Shown here: positions 8,910 through 17,081 of the stretch, piece by piece
Layout: every line of letters starts with the position of its first letter
How positions within the stretch are numbered: the stretch's first letter is position 1
Assembly: GCA_947630485.1 (NCBI GenBank)
Contig: CANRHU010000025.1
Location: 1-43,579 of the forward strand
Length of the DNA stretch: 43,579 bases
Direction of reading: 5' to 3'
From: an uncultured Lachnospiraceae bacterium
GTDB taxonomy: Bacteria > Bacillota > Clostridia > Lachnospirales > Lachnospiraceae
The notes under the pieces: generated by a model
Databases searched by the model: none
Told to the model about the DNA's origin: nothing
The model's input: only the letters and a program-made list of their open reading frames with translations
Program-made: the position numbers and the translations under genes

Positions 8910-8994
8910 AGAATAAGGGAGTTTGCCTGAATAAAATAGTGGGGGGAACCGCTAGGCACAGCTATCTTTTGCCGCAGCGGCTTCTCCTTTTTTT
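8910..8994 (+). ncRNA. Candidate ~85-nt small RNA or terminated leader
   Basis: Downstream of the promoter lies a hairpin in which GGGGGAACCGCT (8942-8953) pairs with AGCGGCTTCTCC (8976-8987), with one bulged G. It is extended inward by GGCA (8955-8958) with TGCC (8970-8973) and followed by seven T residues (8988-8994). Promoter plus intrinsic terminator with no credible ORF between them suggests either a stable small RNA or a leader that stops transcription before the HAD gene at 9104. The sequence was compared by eye with 6S, SRP RNA and common riboswitch cores and matched none. Confidence 0.4.
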
Positions 8995-9103
8995 GGTCTT
9001 TTGCAGGGATGGACGCCGAAAGCGTATTTCTGCGCGACGATTTGGGCAGACCGTCCTTAGTCTGATTCGATACAGTTAAGGCAGACGGAGGAATCGGCAC
9101 AGT

Positions 9104-9766
9104 ATGGGGAGACGGTATATCCTGTTTGATCTGGACGGCACTTTGACAGATCCCGGACTCGGCATTACTCGGTCGGTGCAGTACGCGCTTCGGACCTACG
9201 GCATCGAGGAACCGGATTTGACAAAGCTCTATCCGTTTATCGGGCCGCCTCTTAAGGACAGCTTCATGAACTACTATGGTTTTTCTGAGGAGCAGGCTAC
9301 AGAGGCGATCGGGCGCTACCGGGAATACTTCACGGTGAAAGGGATGTTTGAGAACGTGGTGTATGACGGGATTCCCGGGATGCTTACGAGGCTTAAGGAG
9401 GCGCAGGCCGCGCTTCTGGTGGCGACCTCGAAGCCGGAGGAGTTTGCGGTGCGGATTCTGAGACATTTCGGCCTGTATCACTTTTTTGATTTCGTGGGCG
9501 GAGCCAGTATGGATGAGGTTCGCGTAAGGAAAGGCGAAGTGATCGGTTATACGCTGAGACGCGCGGGAGTGACCGACCGGGAAAAGGTGATCATGGTGGG
9601 CGACCGGGAACACGACGTCCTGGGAGCCCGCGAGAACGGCTTAGACTGCGTCGGCGTTCTGTTTGGATATGGAAGCAGAAAAGAGCTGGAGGAGGTGGGA
9701 GCGCATCATATCGTGGAAACGGTACGGGAACTTACGGAATATCTGCTGAAGGAATGTGATATATAA
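9104..9766 (+). CDS. HAD-superfamily phosphatase, phosphoglycolate-phosphatase-like
   Basis: The 220-residue protein opens MGRRYILFDLDGTLTD (DxD nucleophile), has a four-helix cap (YPFIGPPLKDSFMNYYGF), motif II VATSKPEEFA and motif IV VGDREHDVLGARENG. This layout matches the PGP/GmhB-like subgroup often annotated as phosphoglycolate phosphatase or pyrimidine 5'-nucleotidase. GGAGGA lies about 12 bases before the ATG. It may be transcribed by read-through of the hairpin at 8942-8994. Confidence 0.85.
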   Translation: MGRRYILFDLDGTLTDPGLGITRSVQYALRTYGIEEPDLTKLYPFIGPPLKDSFMNYYGFSEEQATEAIGRYREYFTVKGMFENVVYDGIPGMLTRLKEAQAALLVATSKPEEFAVRILRHFGLYHFFDFVGGASMDEVRVRKGEVIGYTLRRAGVTDREKVIMVGDREHDVLGARENGLDCVGVLFGYGSRKELEEVGAHHIVETVRELTEYLLKECDI

Positions 9767-9892
9767 TCACGGAAATTATCTATTGGACGGAAACCGTTGT
9801 ATTTTCCGAAATAAAGGAAGAAAAGACGATATCTAGAGAGACGGCCCGAACGGAGTGTTGGTTTGCGGAATTCAGAAAGGATGGTTATTGGA

Positions 9893-10399
9893 GTGTTTGA
9901 GAAGGGCGAATATATCGTATACGGAATGACGGGAGTATGCCGTGTGTGTGATATCACGGAGATGAACATGGATGGATTAGCCACCAGCAAATTATATTAT
10001 GTTTTGGAGCCGACCGGCGTGAACGGCAGCCGCATTATCACACCGGTAGAAGGCAATAAAAACGTCATGCGGAGAATTATGACCAGCGAGGAGGCCTACA
10101 AGCTGATCGATGGGATCCGCGAGATCGACAGTCTGCGCGTCCGGGACGACAAGCAGCGGGAAAACTGCTATAAGGAGGCTTTAAAGACCTGCGACTGCCG
10201 GGAGTGGGTCGGCGTTCTGAAGACCCTCTATCTGCGCAGGCGCGACCGCCTAAACCGCGGGAAGCGCATGACGGAGGTGGATGAGCGGTATATGAAGAAG
10301 ACAAAAGAGAATTTGTACGGCGAGCTGTCGATCCCGCTCGGGATACCGGCAGCGGAGGTGGAAAAATTTATTGAGTCGCGGATCGAAGCGCTTGACTGA
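9893..10399 (+). CDS. CarD/CdnL-family RNA polymerase-binding regulator
   Basis: The product (about 168 residues) begins with the CarD/CdnL/TRCF-like domain: VFEKGEYIVYGMTGVCRVCDI, then KLYYVLEPTGVNGSRIITPVEG. A helical C-terminal domain rich in Arg/Lys (EWVGVLKTLYLRRRDRLNRG) follows. Homologues bind the RNA polymerase beta subunit and stabilise open complexes at promoters such as those of rRNA genes. GTG 9893 places the first residue where family proteins normally start; in-frame ATG 9881 and TTG 9863 (the latter behind GGAG at 9852-9855) are alternatives. Confidence 0.82.
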   Translation: MFEKGEYIVYGMTGVCRVCDITEMNMDGLATSKLYYVLEPTGVNGSRIITPVEGNKNVMRRIMTSEEAYKLIDGIREIDSLRVRDDKQRENCYKEALKTCDCREWVGVLKTLYLRRRDRLNRGKRMTEVDERYMKKTKENLYGELSIPLGIPAAEVEKFIESRIEALD

Positions 10400-10510
10400 G
10401 ATGACAAAGCATATGCCGGAGGGCGTCCCGGGGGTCATGCTGTAATGGCCTTTTGGGCGCCTTTCTTTATGTCTCTGGGAACAGATTTTAGAAGTGTAAA
10501 GCAAAAACAC

Positions 10511-10539
10511 TTGACAGCCGCGCCCCGATCGTGTATGAT
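10511..10539 (+). promoter_or_regulatory. Sigma-A promoter for ylxM-ffh
   Basis: Perfect TTGACA (10511-10516), 17-bp spacer, TATGAT (10534-10539), 17 bp ahead of the ylxM start codon. Confidence 0.8.
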
Positions 10540-10556
10540 AGCCAGGGTGAGCGAGT

Positions 10557-10898
10557 ATGAAGACCATTGGCGAGCAGGCCATGCTCTATGATTTTTACGG
10601 AGAGCTTCTGACATCCAGACAGCGGCAGATCTATGAAAGCGTCGTGTTTGAGGATATGTCCCTCGGCGAGATTGCCGAGGAGCAGGGGATCAGCAGGCAG
10701 GGCGTCCACGATTTGGTGAAGCGCTGCGATAAGATTCTGGACGGTTATGAGCAGAAGCTTGGATTGGTGGAGAAGTTCCGCAGGACGAAGGATATGGTGG
10801 AACAGATCCGCAGGCTGGCCGAGGAGTCGAAGACGAAGCGCGATCTCAGCCAGATGGACGCGATCGAGCGGATCGCGGAGGATATCAGTAAACTGTGA
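10557..10898 (+). CDS. ylxM: YlxM-family helix-turn-helix protein (signal recognition particle operon)
   Basis: A 113-residue UPF0122/YlxM protein. MLYDFYGELLTSRQRQIYES and LGEIAEEQGISRQGVHDLVKR form a sigma-factor region-4-like helix-turn-helix, and the rest is helical. YlxM is regularly encoded directly before ffh, as here (9-bp gap), and is thought to modulate SRP function. The start at 10557 has GGTGAG upstream; ATG 10581 (MLYDFYG) is a later alternative. Confidence 0.9.
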   Translation: MKTIGEQAMLYDFYGELLTSRQRQIYESVVFEDMSLGEIAEEQGISRQGVHDLVKRCDKILDGYEQKLGLVEKFRRTKDMVEQIRRLAEESKTKRDLSQMDAIERIAEDISKL

Positions 10899-10907
10899 GG
10901 AGAACCT

Positions 10908-12269
10908 ATGGCTTTTGAGAGTTTGTCGGATAAACTGCAGAACGTGTTCAAGAATCTCCGGGGCAAGGGACGTCTGACGGAGGCGGATGTGAAGGCCGCC
11001 CTGCGCGAGGTGAAGATGGCCCTTTTGGAGGCTGACGTCAGCTTCAAGGTCGTGAAGCAGTTCATTCATTCCGTGCAGGAGAGGGCCGTAGGCGAGGATG
11101 TGCTGGGCAGCCTGACGCCGGGACAGATGGTGATCAAGATCGTCCATGAGGAGCTTATCGCCCTCATGGGGAGCGAGACGACAGAGCTTGCCTTAAAGCC
11201 GGGCGGCGAGATCACAGTGATTTTGATGACCGGACTTCAGGGCGCGGGCAAGACCACCACGGCGGCCAAGATCGCCGGGAAACTGAAGGCGAAGGGTCGC
11301 AAGCCGCTGCTTGTCGCCTGCGACGTCTACCGTCCGGCAGCCGTCGAGCAGCTGCGGATCAACGGCGCGAAGCAGGAAGTACCGGTGTTTTCCCTTGAGG
11401 GTTCCCAAAGCCCTGTGGAAATCGCGGAAGCGGCCATGGCGCACGCGGCGGGAAACGGCTTCAACGTGGTCATTATCGATACCGCGGGCCGTCTCCACAT
11501 CGACGAGGATATGATGCAGGAGCTTCGTGATATCCGCGCGGCGGTTCCGGTGGATCAGTCCATTCTGGTGGTAGACGCCATGACCGGGCAGGACGCGGTG
11601 AACGTGGCGGAGAGCTTCCAGAATAAGGTGGGCATCGACGGCGTGATCTTAACGAAGCTGGACGGCGATACCAGGGGCGGCGCGGCGCTTTCCATCCGGG
11701 CCGTGACCGGACGGCCGATTCTCTATGTGGGCATGGGCGAGAAGCTGTCCGATCTGGAGCAGTTCCATCCGGACCGCATGGCGTCACGGATTCTGGGGAT
11801 GGGCGATGTTTTGTCCCTGATCGAGAAGGCGGAGCTTGAGGTGGATGAGGCCAAGGCGCGCGAGATGAGCCAGAAGCTTCGCAAGGCCGAATTTGATTTC
11901 AATGATTTCCTGGAGCAGATGCGCCAGATCAAGAAGATGGGCGGCATGAACAGCATTCTGGGCATGATGCCGGGGATTCCCCAGATGAAGGGGGATATGA
12001 ATGTGGACGATTCCGCGATGGACCGGGTGGAGGCGATCATTCTCTCGATGACGAAGGAGGAGAGAGCCAATCCGTCGATCCTGAATCCCTCCCGCAAGCA
12101 GCGCATTGCGAAGGGCGCCGGTGTGAATATCAGCGAAGTGAACCGGATCGTCAAGCAGTTCGATCAGATGAAGAAGATGATGAAGCAGCTGCCGGGCATG
12201 ATGGGCGGAAAGAAGCGCCGCGGGATGCTCGGCGGATTGGGAGGCATGTTTGGAAAGCTTCCGTTTTGA
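10908..12269 (+). CDS. ffh: Signal recognition particle protein Ffh (SRP54)
   Basis: At 453 residues this is normal length for the SRP GTPase. The N domain is followed by the G domain with GLQGAGKTTTAAK (P-loop), DVYRPAAVEQL, DTAGRLHID and TKLDGDTRGGAAL. The C-terminal M domain is methionine-rich (MGGMNSILGMMPGIPQMKG; MKKMMKQLPGMMGG) and binds SRP RNA and signal peptides. GGAGAACCT precedes the ATG. It targets membrane and secreted proteins co-translationally with FtsY. Confidence 0.97.
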   Translation: MAFESLSDKLQNVFKNLRGKGRLTEADVKAALREVKMALLEADVSFKVVKQFIHSVQERAVGEDVLGSLTPGQMVIKIVHEELIALMGSETTELALKPGGEITVILMTGLQGAGKTTTAAKIAGKLKAKGRKPLLVACDVYRPAAVEQLRINGAKQEVPVFSLEGSQSPVEIAEAAMAHAAGNGFNVVIIDTAGRLHIDEDMMQELRDIRAAVPVDQSILVVDAMTGQDAVNVAESFQNKVGIDGVILTKLDGDTRGGAALSIRAVTGRPILYVGMGEKLSDLEQFHPDRMASRILGMGDVLSLIEKAELEVDEAKAREMSQKLRKAEFDFNDFLEQMRQIKKMGGMNSILGMMPGIPQMKGDMNVDDSAMDRVEAIILSMTKEERANPSILNPSRKQRIAKGAGVNISEVNRIVKQFDQMKKMMKQLPGMMGGKKRRGMLGGLGGMFGKLPF

Positions 12270-12288
12270 GTTTTTTCTATGCCGGCAG

Positions 12289-12310
12289 AGCAGATCGGAC
12301 GTCTGCTTTT
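12289..12310 (+). terminator. Hairpin between ffh and rpsP
   Basis: AGCAGA (12289-12294) pairs with TCTGCT (12302-12307) across a 7-base loop and is followed by TTT. The short stem and T run suggest partial termination before rpsP. Confidence 0.45.
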
Positions 12311-12389
12311 GCTATAGAGGAGAGACCGCGGCCGCAGGATTCCTATGCGGCGGCGAAGACATTTTCGAGGATAAGGAGGTGAAACTGAT

Positions 12390-12632
12390 ATGGCAGTGAA
12401 GATGAGACTTAGAAGGATGGGCCAAAAGAAAGCGCCTTTCTATAGAGTTGTTGTCGCGGATTCCAGATCTCCCAGAGACGGGAGATTCATCGAGGAAGTA
12501 GGTTATTACGATCCGAACAAGGAACCAAGCGAGATCAAGTTCAACGAGGAAGCAGCGAAGAAGTGGTTAGCTAACGGCGCCCAGCCCACGGACAGGGTTG
12601 CGAAGCTCCTTAAGCTGGCGGGCATCCAGTAA
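12390..12632 (+). CDS. rpsP: 30S ribosomal protein S16
   Basis: 80 residues beginning [20 protein letters not shown], with [22 protein letters not shown], the bacterial S16 signature. AAGGAGGTGA, a near-complete anti-SD complement, precedes the ATG. It heads the rpsP-khpA-rimM-trmD-rplS group. Confidence 0.98.
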   Translation: MAVKMRLRRMGQKKAPFYRVVVADSRSPRDGRFIEEVGYYDPNKEPSEIKFNEEAAKKWLANGAQPTDRVAKLLKLAGIQ

Positions 12633-12647
12633 TTGAGGTGAAGGATT

Positions 12648-12875
12648 ATGAAAGAATTAGTTGAAGTCATGGCAAAAGCTCTGGTGGAACACCCGGAGGA
12701 AGTGACCGTCACCGAAACCGAAAAGGATGGAGAGACCATCGTTGAACTGAAAGTGGCTCCTTCCGATATGGGCAAAGTTATTGGAAAGCAGGGCAGAATC
12801 GCGAAGGCCATACGTTCTGTTGTGAAGGCGGCAGCCTCAAAGGACGATAAGAAAGTAGTAGTTGAGATCGATTAG
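12648..12875 (+). CDS. khpA: KH-domain RNA-binding protein KhpA (YlqC)
   Basis: 75 residues, mostly one KH domain with the GxxG-type loop in MGKVIGKQGRIAKAIRSVV. KhpA pairs with KhpB/EloR in Gram-positive bacteria and influences RNA regulation and cell division. It lies 15 bp after rpsP in the conserved ribosomal operon, and a hairpin terminator follows. Confidence 0.94.
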   Translation: MKELVEVMAKALVEHPEEVTVTETEKDGETIVELKVAPSDMGKVIGKQGRIAKAIRSVVKAAASKDDKKVVVEID

Positions 12876-12888
12876 CCAAATGGGAAAG

Positions 12889-12912
12889 TAGCAGGTGGGA
12901 ACCTGCTATTTT
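12889..12912 (+). terminator. Intrinsic terminator between khpA and rimM
   Basis: TAGCAGGT (12889-12896), loop GGGA, ACCTGCTA (12901-12908), then TTTT. The 8-bp perfect stem with a T run is a credible terminator or attenuator, so abundant rpsP-khpA mRNA may be separated from low-level rimM-trmD. Confidence 0.7.
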
Positions 12913-12941
12913 CATCCTGTCAGAAGGCAAAGGGTGGAGAG

Positions 12942-13454
12942 ATGGAGCAGACATTTCGGGTGGGCGTGATTACTTCGACCCACGGGATCCGCGGGGAAGT
13001 GAAGGTGTTCCCGACGACGGACGACGCGATGCGTTTTCAGCAGTTAAAGGACGTGCTTCTGGACACCGGCCGGGAGTTAAAGCCGATGGAGGTGGAGCGG
13101 GTCAGGTTCGTGAAGAATCTGGTTATCGTGAAATTTAAAGGATTCGACGACATCAATGAGGTGGAAGTTTTTAAGGGGAAGGATCTTTTGGTAACCCGCG
13201 AAAACGCGGTGGAACTGGGGCCGGACGAGTACTTTATCGCGGATTTGATCGGCCTTGACGTGGTCACGGACGAGGGCGACCGCCTCGGCGGTCTGGCGGA
13301 TGTCCTGCAGACCGGGGCCAACGACGTCTATGTGGTGAAGACGGACGCCGGAAAGGAGATCCTGATTCCGGCGATTCGGCAGTGCGTGCTGGATGTGGAT
13401 CCGGACGCGGGGAAAATCACGGTTCATCTGCTGGACGGACTGCTGGATCTCTGA
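12942..13454 (+). CDS. rimM: 16S rRNA processing protein RimM
   Basis: 170 residues. The N-terminal RimM domain starts [20 protein letters not shown] and contains [20 protein letters not shown]. The C-terminal PRC-barrel has [14 protein letters not shown] and [19 protein letters not shown]. RimM binds S19 and assists 30S maturation. The gene ends 34 bp before trmD, as is usual. Confidence 0.96.
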   Translation: MEQTFRVGVITSTHGIRGEVKVFPTTDDAMRFQQLKDVLLDTGRELKPMEVERVRFVKNLVIVKFKGFDDINEVEVFKGKDLLVTRENAVELGPDEYFIADLIGLDVVTDEGDRLGGLADVLQTGANDVYVVKTDAGKEILIPAIRQCVLDVDPDAGKITVHLLDGLLDL

Positions 13455-13488
13455 CGGCGGCTCTGGCGCGGCGGGAAGGAGAGACGGC

Positions 13489-15057
13489 ATGGATTTCTAC
13501 ATCATGACATTGTTTCCCGATATGGTGATGAACGGTCTCGGCACCAGTATCACGGGACGCGCCATGGAAAAGGGCGCGATCCGCGTGGAGGCCCTCAACA
13601 TCCGGGATTACGCGATCAATAAGCACGGACAGGTGGACGACGCGCCCTACGGCGGCGGAGCCGGCCAGGTGATGCAGCCCGCGCCGATCTGCGACTGCTA
13701 TGAAGCCCTCTGCGGGCGGCTTGGAAAGCGGCCGCGCGTTCTCTATATGACGCCGCAGGGGAGGGTTTTCAGTCAGGCGCTGGCCCAGGAGCTGGCGCAG
13801 GAGGAGGAACTTGTCTTTCTCTGCGGGCATTACGAGGGCGTCGATGAGCGGGCGCTGGAGCTGATTGTCACGGACAGCCTCTCGATCGGCGATTACGTGC
13901 TCACGGGCGGCGAACTGCCGGCCATGGTTATGATCGACTGCATTTCCCGTCTGGTGCCCGGCGTTCTCCACAATGACGCCTCGGCGGAGATCGAGACGTT
14001 TCATGACAATCTTCTGGAGTATCCGCAGTATACGCGTCCGGAGGACTATAAGGGGCTTAAGGTTCCCGAGGTTCTGCTGACGGGAAACCATAAGCGGATC
14101 GAGGACTGGAGACGTCTCGTGTCAGTGCGGCGCACGTATGAGAAGCGCCCGGATCTTCTGGATGGCGCCAGCCTCTCAAAGAAGGAGAAAGCGTACCTTG
14201 CGGAACTTGAGAGCTCGGGACGCAGAAGACCGGAAAAGGAAGCGGGATATGAGTCTCTCGTCGGGCGCGTCAGGGATTATGTCATACAGAGAAACGGCGG
14301 CAGGGAGCCGTTTGAAGGCTATCGGGAGTGCGACGCCTTCGATCTTTGGTCCTACTGGCAGGGCCGCAGCGCCGCGGCTGACGGAAGCGCTTATCATCAT
14401 CTGGACGCCAAAGTGCTTCTGGTCGGGTGCGGCTGGGGCAGTCCCGCCAGAAAAGCGGCCTGTATTGACAGCATCCGCGATTTAAACGGAGGGAAGTCCC
14501 GGCGCTATATCAGGCAGGGCGTTTACGATGCGGAAAAAGACCGCATGGGCAGTCCGACAGACGAGAGCGTCCGGCAGCTTTTTGCGCGTGCGCTGGGATA
14601 TGATCTGCTGCGGTCGGGAACGGAGGATCCGCAGAATCAGGATCTGTTTTTTGCGAACCTGTATCCGGATTTCGGAACCGGATGGAATGCGCGGGACGGA
14701 AAGACAGACCGGGAGACGGCGGAGGCCTTCTTTGCGGAGCTTGAAAAGATCCTTGAGCCGGAGGTGATTCTGTGTCTCGGAAGCGACGCGTACCGGGGAG
14801 TATGCCGGGCGCTGGGCGCGCCGGTTTCGGAGCGGGAGCTGCGGCCTTATGACCGGTTCGTGGCGGAGAGCGCCGGAACGAAGATCCCGCGGCAAGACGG
14901 CAGATGCACGGCCGTCTTTGCGCTGGCGCATCCGGGAACGCAGGGGGCGTTCAACCGCGTCGGCCGCGGCGGAAGCGCGGAGCAGGCCATGCGTCTGATG
15001 GAGGAAGACTGGAGGAAAGCGGCGAAGTACCTGAAAAAACGCTTGCATTTCCGTTAA
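13489..15057 (+). CDS. trmD: TrmD tRNA (guanine37-N1)-methyltransferase fused to a uracil-DNA glycosylase-like domain
   Basis: At 522 residues the protein is about twice the normal TrmD length. Residues 1-240 are complete TrmD: MDFYIMTLFPDM, QVDDAPYGGGAGQVMQP, the knotted SAM site LCGHYEGVDER and SIGDYVLTGGELPA, and the C-terminal RRTYEKRPDLL. After a charged linker (about 241-255), residues 256-522 resemble the uracil-DNA glycosylase superfamily. KVLLVGCGWGSPA (308-320) sits where motif A lies, DLFFANLYPDFG (385-396), VILCLGSDAYRGVCRALG (426-443) is a typical core strand/helix, and LAHPG (479-483) matches motif B. The frame is unbroken. ATG 13489 follows GGAAGGAGAG. Methylation of G37 is secure; glycosylase activity is unproven. 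Confidence 0.88.
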   Translation: MDFYIMTLFPDMVMNGLGTSITGRAMEKGAIRVEALNIRDYAINKHGQVDDAPYGGGAGQVMQPAPICDCYEALCGRLGKRPRVLYMTPQGRVFSQALAQELAQEEELVFLCGHYEGVDERALELIVTDSLSIGDYVLTGGELPAMVMIDCISRLVPGVLHNDASAEIETFHDNLLEYPQYTRPEDYKGLKVPEVLLTGNHKRIEDWRRLVSVRRTYEKRPDLLDGASLSKKEKAYLAELESSGRRRPEKEAGYESLVGRVRDYVIQRNGGREPFEGYRECDAFDLWSYWQGRSAAADGSAYHHLDAKVLLVGCGWGSPARKAACIDSIRDLNGGKSRRYIRQGVYDAEKDRMGSPTDESVRQLFARALGYDLLRSGTEDPQNQDLFFANLYPDFGTGWNARDGKTDRETAEAFFAELEKILEPEVILCLGSDAYRGVCRALGAPVSERELRPYDRFVAESAGTKIPRQDGRCTAVFALAHPGTQGAFNRVGRGGSAEQAMRLMEEDWRKAAKYLKKRLHFR

Positions 15058-15071
15058 AGATATGCTAGAAT
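15043..15071 (+). promoter_or_regulatory. Sigma-A promoter ahead of rplS
   Basis: TTGCAT (15043-15048) and TAGAAT (15066-15071) with a 17-bp spacer, starting inside the last codons of trmD. It leaves a leader of about 75 nt before rplS. A ribosomal-protein leader structure is possible, but none was recognised. Confidence 0.55.
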
Positions 15072-15155
15072 CACATATTGTGACAAATAAGCGATGGTCC
15101 TCTGTTACGGTAAATTCTCGTATTAAGAACATCAAATAGATGGAAGGAGATTCAC

Positions 15156-15503
15156 ATGAACGACATTATCAAGAGCATCGAGGCAGAGCAGCTGAAGGAG
15201 ACCGTACCGGAGTTCCGCGTAGGAGATACCGTCCGCGTACACAACCGGATCAAAGAAGGTTCCCGCGAGAGAATCCAGATCTTTGAGGGCACGGTGATTA
15301 AGCGTCAGAACGGCGGCGCGAGGGAGACCTTTACCGTCCGCAAGACGTCCAACGGTATCGGCGTTGAGAAGACCTGGCCGCTTCATTCCCCGTCCGTGGC
15401 GGACGTCGAGGTGATCCGCAGAGGTAAAGTCAGAAGAGCGAAGCTGTTCTACTTAAGGAAGCGCGTAGGCAAGGCCGCGAAGGTCAAAGAGCGTGTAAAA
15501 TAA
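15156..15503 (+). CDS. rplS: 50S ribosomal protein L19
   Basis: 115 residues with [53 protein letters not shown] and the basic C-terminus [20 protein letters not shown], all standard for L19. GGAAGGAGA precedes the ATG. It has its own promoter and a strong terminator behind it. Confidence 0.98.
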   Translation: MNDIIKSIEAEQLKETVPEFRVGDTVRVHNRIKEGSRERIQIFEGTVIKRQNGGARETFTVRKTSNGIGVEKTWPLHSPSVADVEVIRRGKVRRAKLFYLRKRVGKAAKVKERVK

Positions 15504-15523
15504 TTGATGTGGGCGCAGGAATG

Positions 15524-15574
15524 GGGCTGTTGCGAACATGCAGGATCTCTGCCGGTTTGCAGCAGCCCTTTCTT
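15524..15574 (+). terminator. Intrinsic terminator after rplS
   Basis: GGGCTGTTGC (15524-15533) pairs with GCAGCAGCCC (15559-15568) with one G-U pair, followed by TTTCTT. The loop itself contains a small GCAG/CTGC hairpin. Confidence 0.75.
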
Positions 15575-15609
15575 AGACGGTTTATTCGGTATAGTCAGGA
15601 GTGGTCGGC

Positions 15610-16152
15610 GTGGAATTTTATCAGGAAGAGACCAGCATGCTGCGCAGGGCGGTAAGCTGGGTAGTGGATATTGTGGTCGTCATTTCCCTGGCCTGGTTTG
15701 TGGTGCATTCCTTTGGGGGACAGGTAAAGATCTCCGGGCAGTCCATGATGCCCGGCCTGGCGGACGGCGACCTTGTTTTGTCGGACCGTCTTGCGTACGA
15801 TCTTGGGGAGCCGCACCGCCTGGATATCGTTGTGTTTGAGAGGGAGGATCACAGAACCAATGTGAAACGCGTCATCGGTCTGCCGGGCGAGACGGTGCAG
15901 ATTACGGGCGGCTCCATTTATATCAACGGACAGCTTTTGGAGGCGGACGACAGCTTAAGACAGGTGTCCCTGGCCGGTCTGGCGGAGAAGCCGGTGATTT
16001 TGGGGGAGGACGAATATTTCCTGCTGGGAGATAACCGGGACGGCAGCGAGGACAGCCGCTTCGCCAATATCGGTAATGTGAAGCGTTCCCAGATTCTGGG
16101 AAAGGTCTGGTTTCGGGTGTTTCCTCTCATAGGGATCGGGCCGGTTAAATAG
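15610..16152 (+). CDS. lepB: Type I signal peptidase
   Basis: About 180 residues. A single N-terminal membrane segment (residues ~14-34) precedes the catalytic serine in SGQSMMPGLADGD (S45) and the general-base lysine in NVKRVIGLPGE (K86). The later boxes YINGQLLE and LGDNRDGSEDSR are also present. It cleaves Sec signal peptides outside the membrane. GTG 15610 is chosen because AGGAG (15597-15601) sits 8 bases upstream; the in-frame GTG at 15601 would leave no spacing. Confidence 0.94.
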   Translation: MEFYQEETSMLRRAVSWVVDIVVVISLAWFVVHSFGGQVKISGQSMMPGLADGDLVLSDRLAYDLGEPHRLDIVVFEREDHRTNVKRVIGLPGETVQITGGSIYINGQLLEADDSLRQVSLAGLAEKPVILGEDEYFLLGDNRDGSEDSRFANIGNVKRSQILGKVWFRVFPLIGIGPVK

Positions 16153-16166
16153 AACAGGAGTCATTT

Positions 16167-17042
16167 ATGAATATACAGTGGTATCCCGGGCATATGACGA
16201 AGGCCAAAAGGGCCATGCAGGAGGACGTGAAGCTGGTCGATCTTCTGATCGAGGTAGCGGATGCCCGTGTGCCGGTGTCGAGCCGGAATCCGGACATAGA
16301 CGAGCTGGGCAGGAATAAGGCCCGCGTGATCCTGCTAAATAAGGCGGATCTGGCCAGCGAAGCCGGGAACGCGGCGTGGAAGCAATGGTTTTCCAGGCAC
16401 GGGTATACGGTCGTCGCGGCGGATTCCCGCAGCAGCGCGCAGCTTAAGCAGGTGAACGCAGCGGTTTCGGAGGTCTGCCGCAGGAAGCTGGAGCGCGATT
16501 TAAAGCGCGGTATCGCGAACCGTCCCGTTCGCGCTATGGTGGTAGGAATTCCCAATGTGGGGAAATCCACATTTATCAATTCGTTTGCGGGGAAGGCCTG
16601 CGCGAAGACCGGCAATAAGCCGGGAGTGACGAAGGGCAATCAGTGGATCCGTCTGAATAAGTCGCTGGAGCTTTTGGATACGCCGGGACTTCTCTGGCCG
16701 AAGTTTGAGGATCCTGCCGTGGGTCTGCGTCTGGCCATGATCGGTTCGATCAATGACCAGATTCTTGACAGGGAGGAGCTGGCCCTGGAATTGATCCGCT
16801 TTTTGAAAAGGACGTATCCGGGGGCTTTGGGGAAACGCTACGCGCTGTCCGAAGAAGAGAATGCGGAAGGGGAGAGCCGGCCGGAGGGGCTTGTTATTCT
16901 GAACCGCGTCGCCGAAAGCCGCGGCTGCCTGCTTCGGGGAGGCGGTCTGGACTACGCCAGGGCGTCGAATCTTCTGTTAGATGATTACCGAAGCGGAAGG
17001 CTGGGCCGCATCACGATGGAGTTTCCGCCGGCTGCGGAGTAA
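16167..17042 (+). CDS. rbgA: Ribosome biogenesis GTPase RbgA (YlqF)
   Basis: 291 residues. MNIQWYPGHMTKAKRAMQED and the circularly permuted GTPase motifs, G4 LLNKADLA before G1 GIPNVGKSTFINSF and G3 DTPGLLWPKF, identify RbgA/YlqF, which acts late in 50S assembly. Position between lepB and rnhB is conserved in Firmicutes. The stop is followed by rnhB after 39 bp. Confidence 0.96.
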   Translation: MNIQWYPGHMTKAKRAMQEDVKLVDLLIEVADARVPVSSRNPDIDELGRNKARVILLNKADLASEAGNAAWKQWFSRHGYTVVAADSRSSAQLKQVNAAVSEVCRRKLERDLKRGIANRPVRAMVVGIPNVGKSTFINSFAGKACAKTGNKPGVTKGNQWIRLNKSLELLDTPGLLWPKFEDPAVGLRLAMIGSINDQILDREELALELIRFLKRTYPGALGKRYALSEEENAEGESRPEGLVILNRVAESRGCLLRGGGLDYARASNLLLDDYRSGRLGRITMEFPPAAE

Positions 17043-17081
17043 AAGACCGCCGCGCGGACCGCGGACGGGAGGAGGAGCGAT

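Noticed and set aside
8941..8990. GGGGGAACCGCT stretch resembling a T-box antiterminator (GGTGGNACCGCG)
   Set aside because: The match is partial, there is no specifier stem upstream and the following gene is a HAD phosphatase, not an aminoacyl-tRNA synthetase or amino acid gene.
15072..15155. rplS leader as a known ribosomal-protein autoregulatory RNA
   Set aside because: A leader length is available after the promoter, but I could not fold it into a recognisable L19-leader structure by eye.
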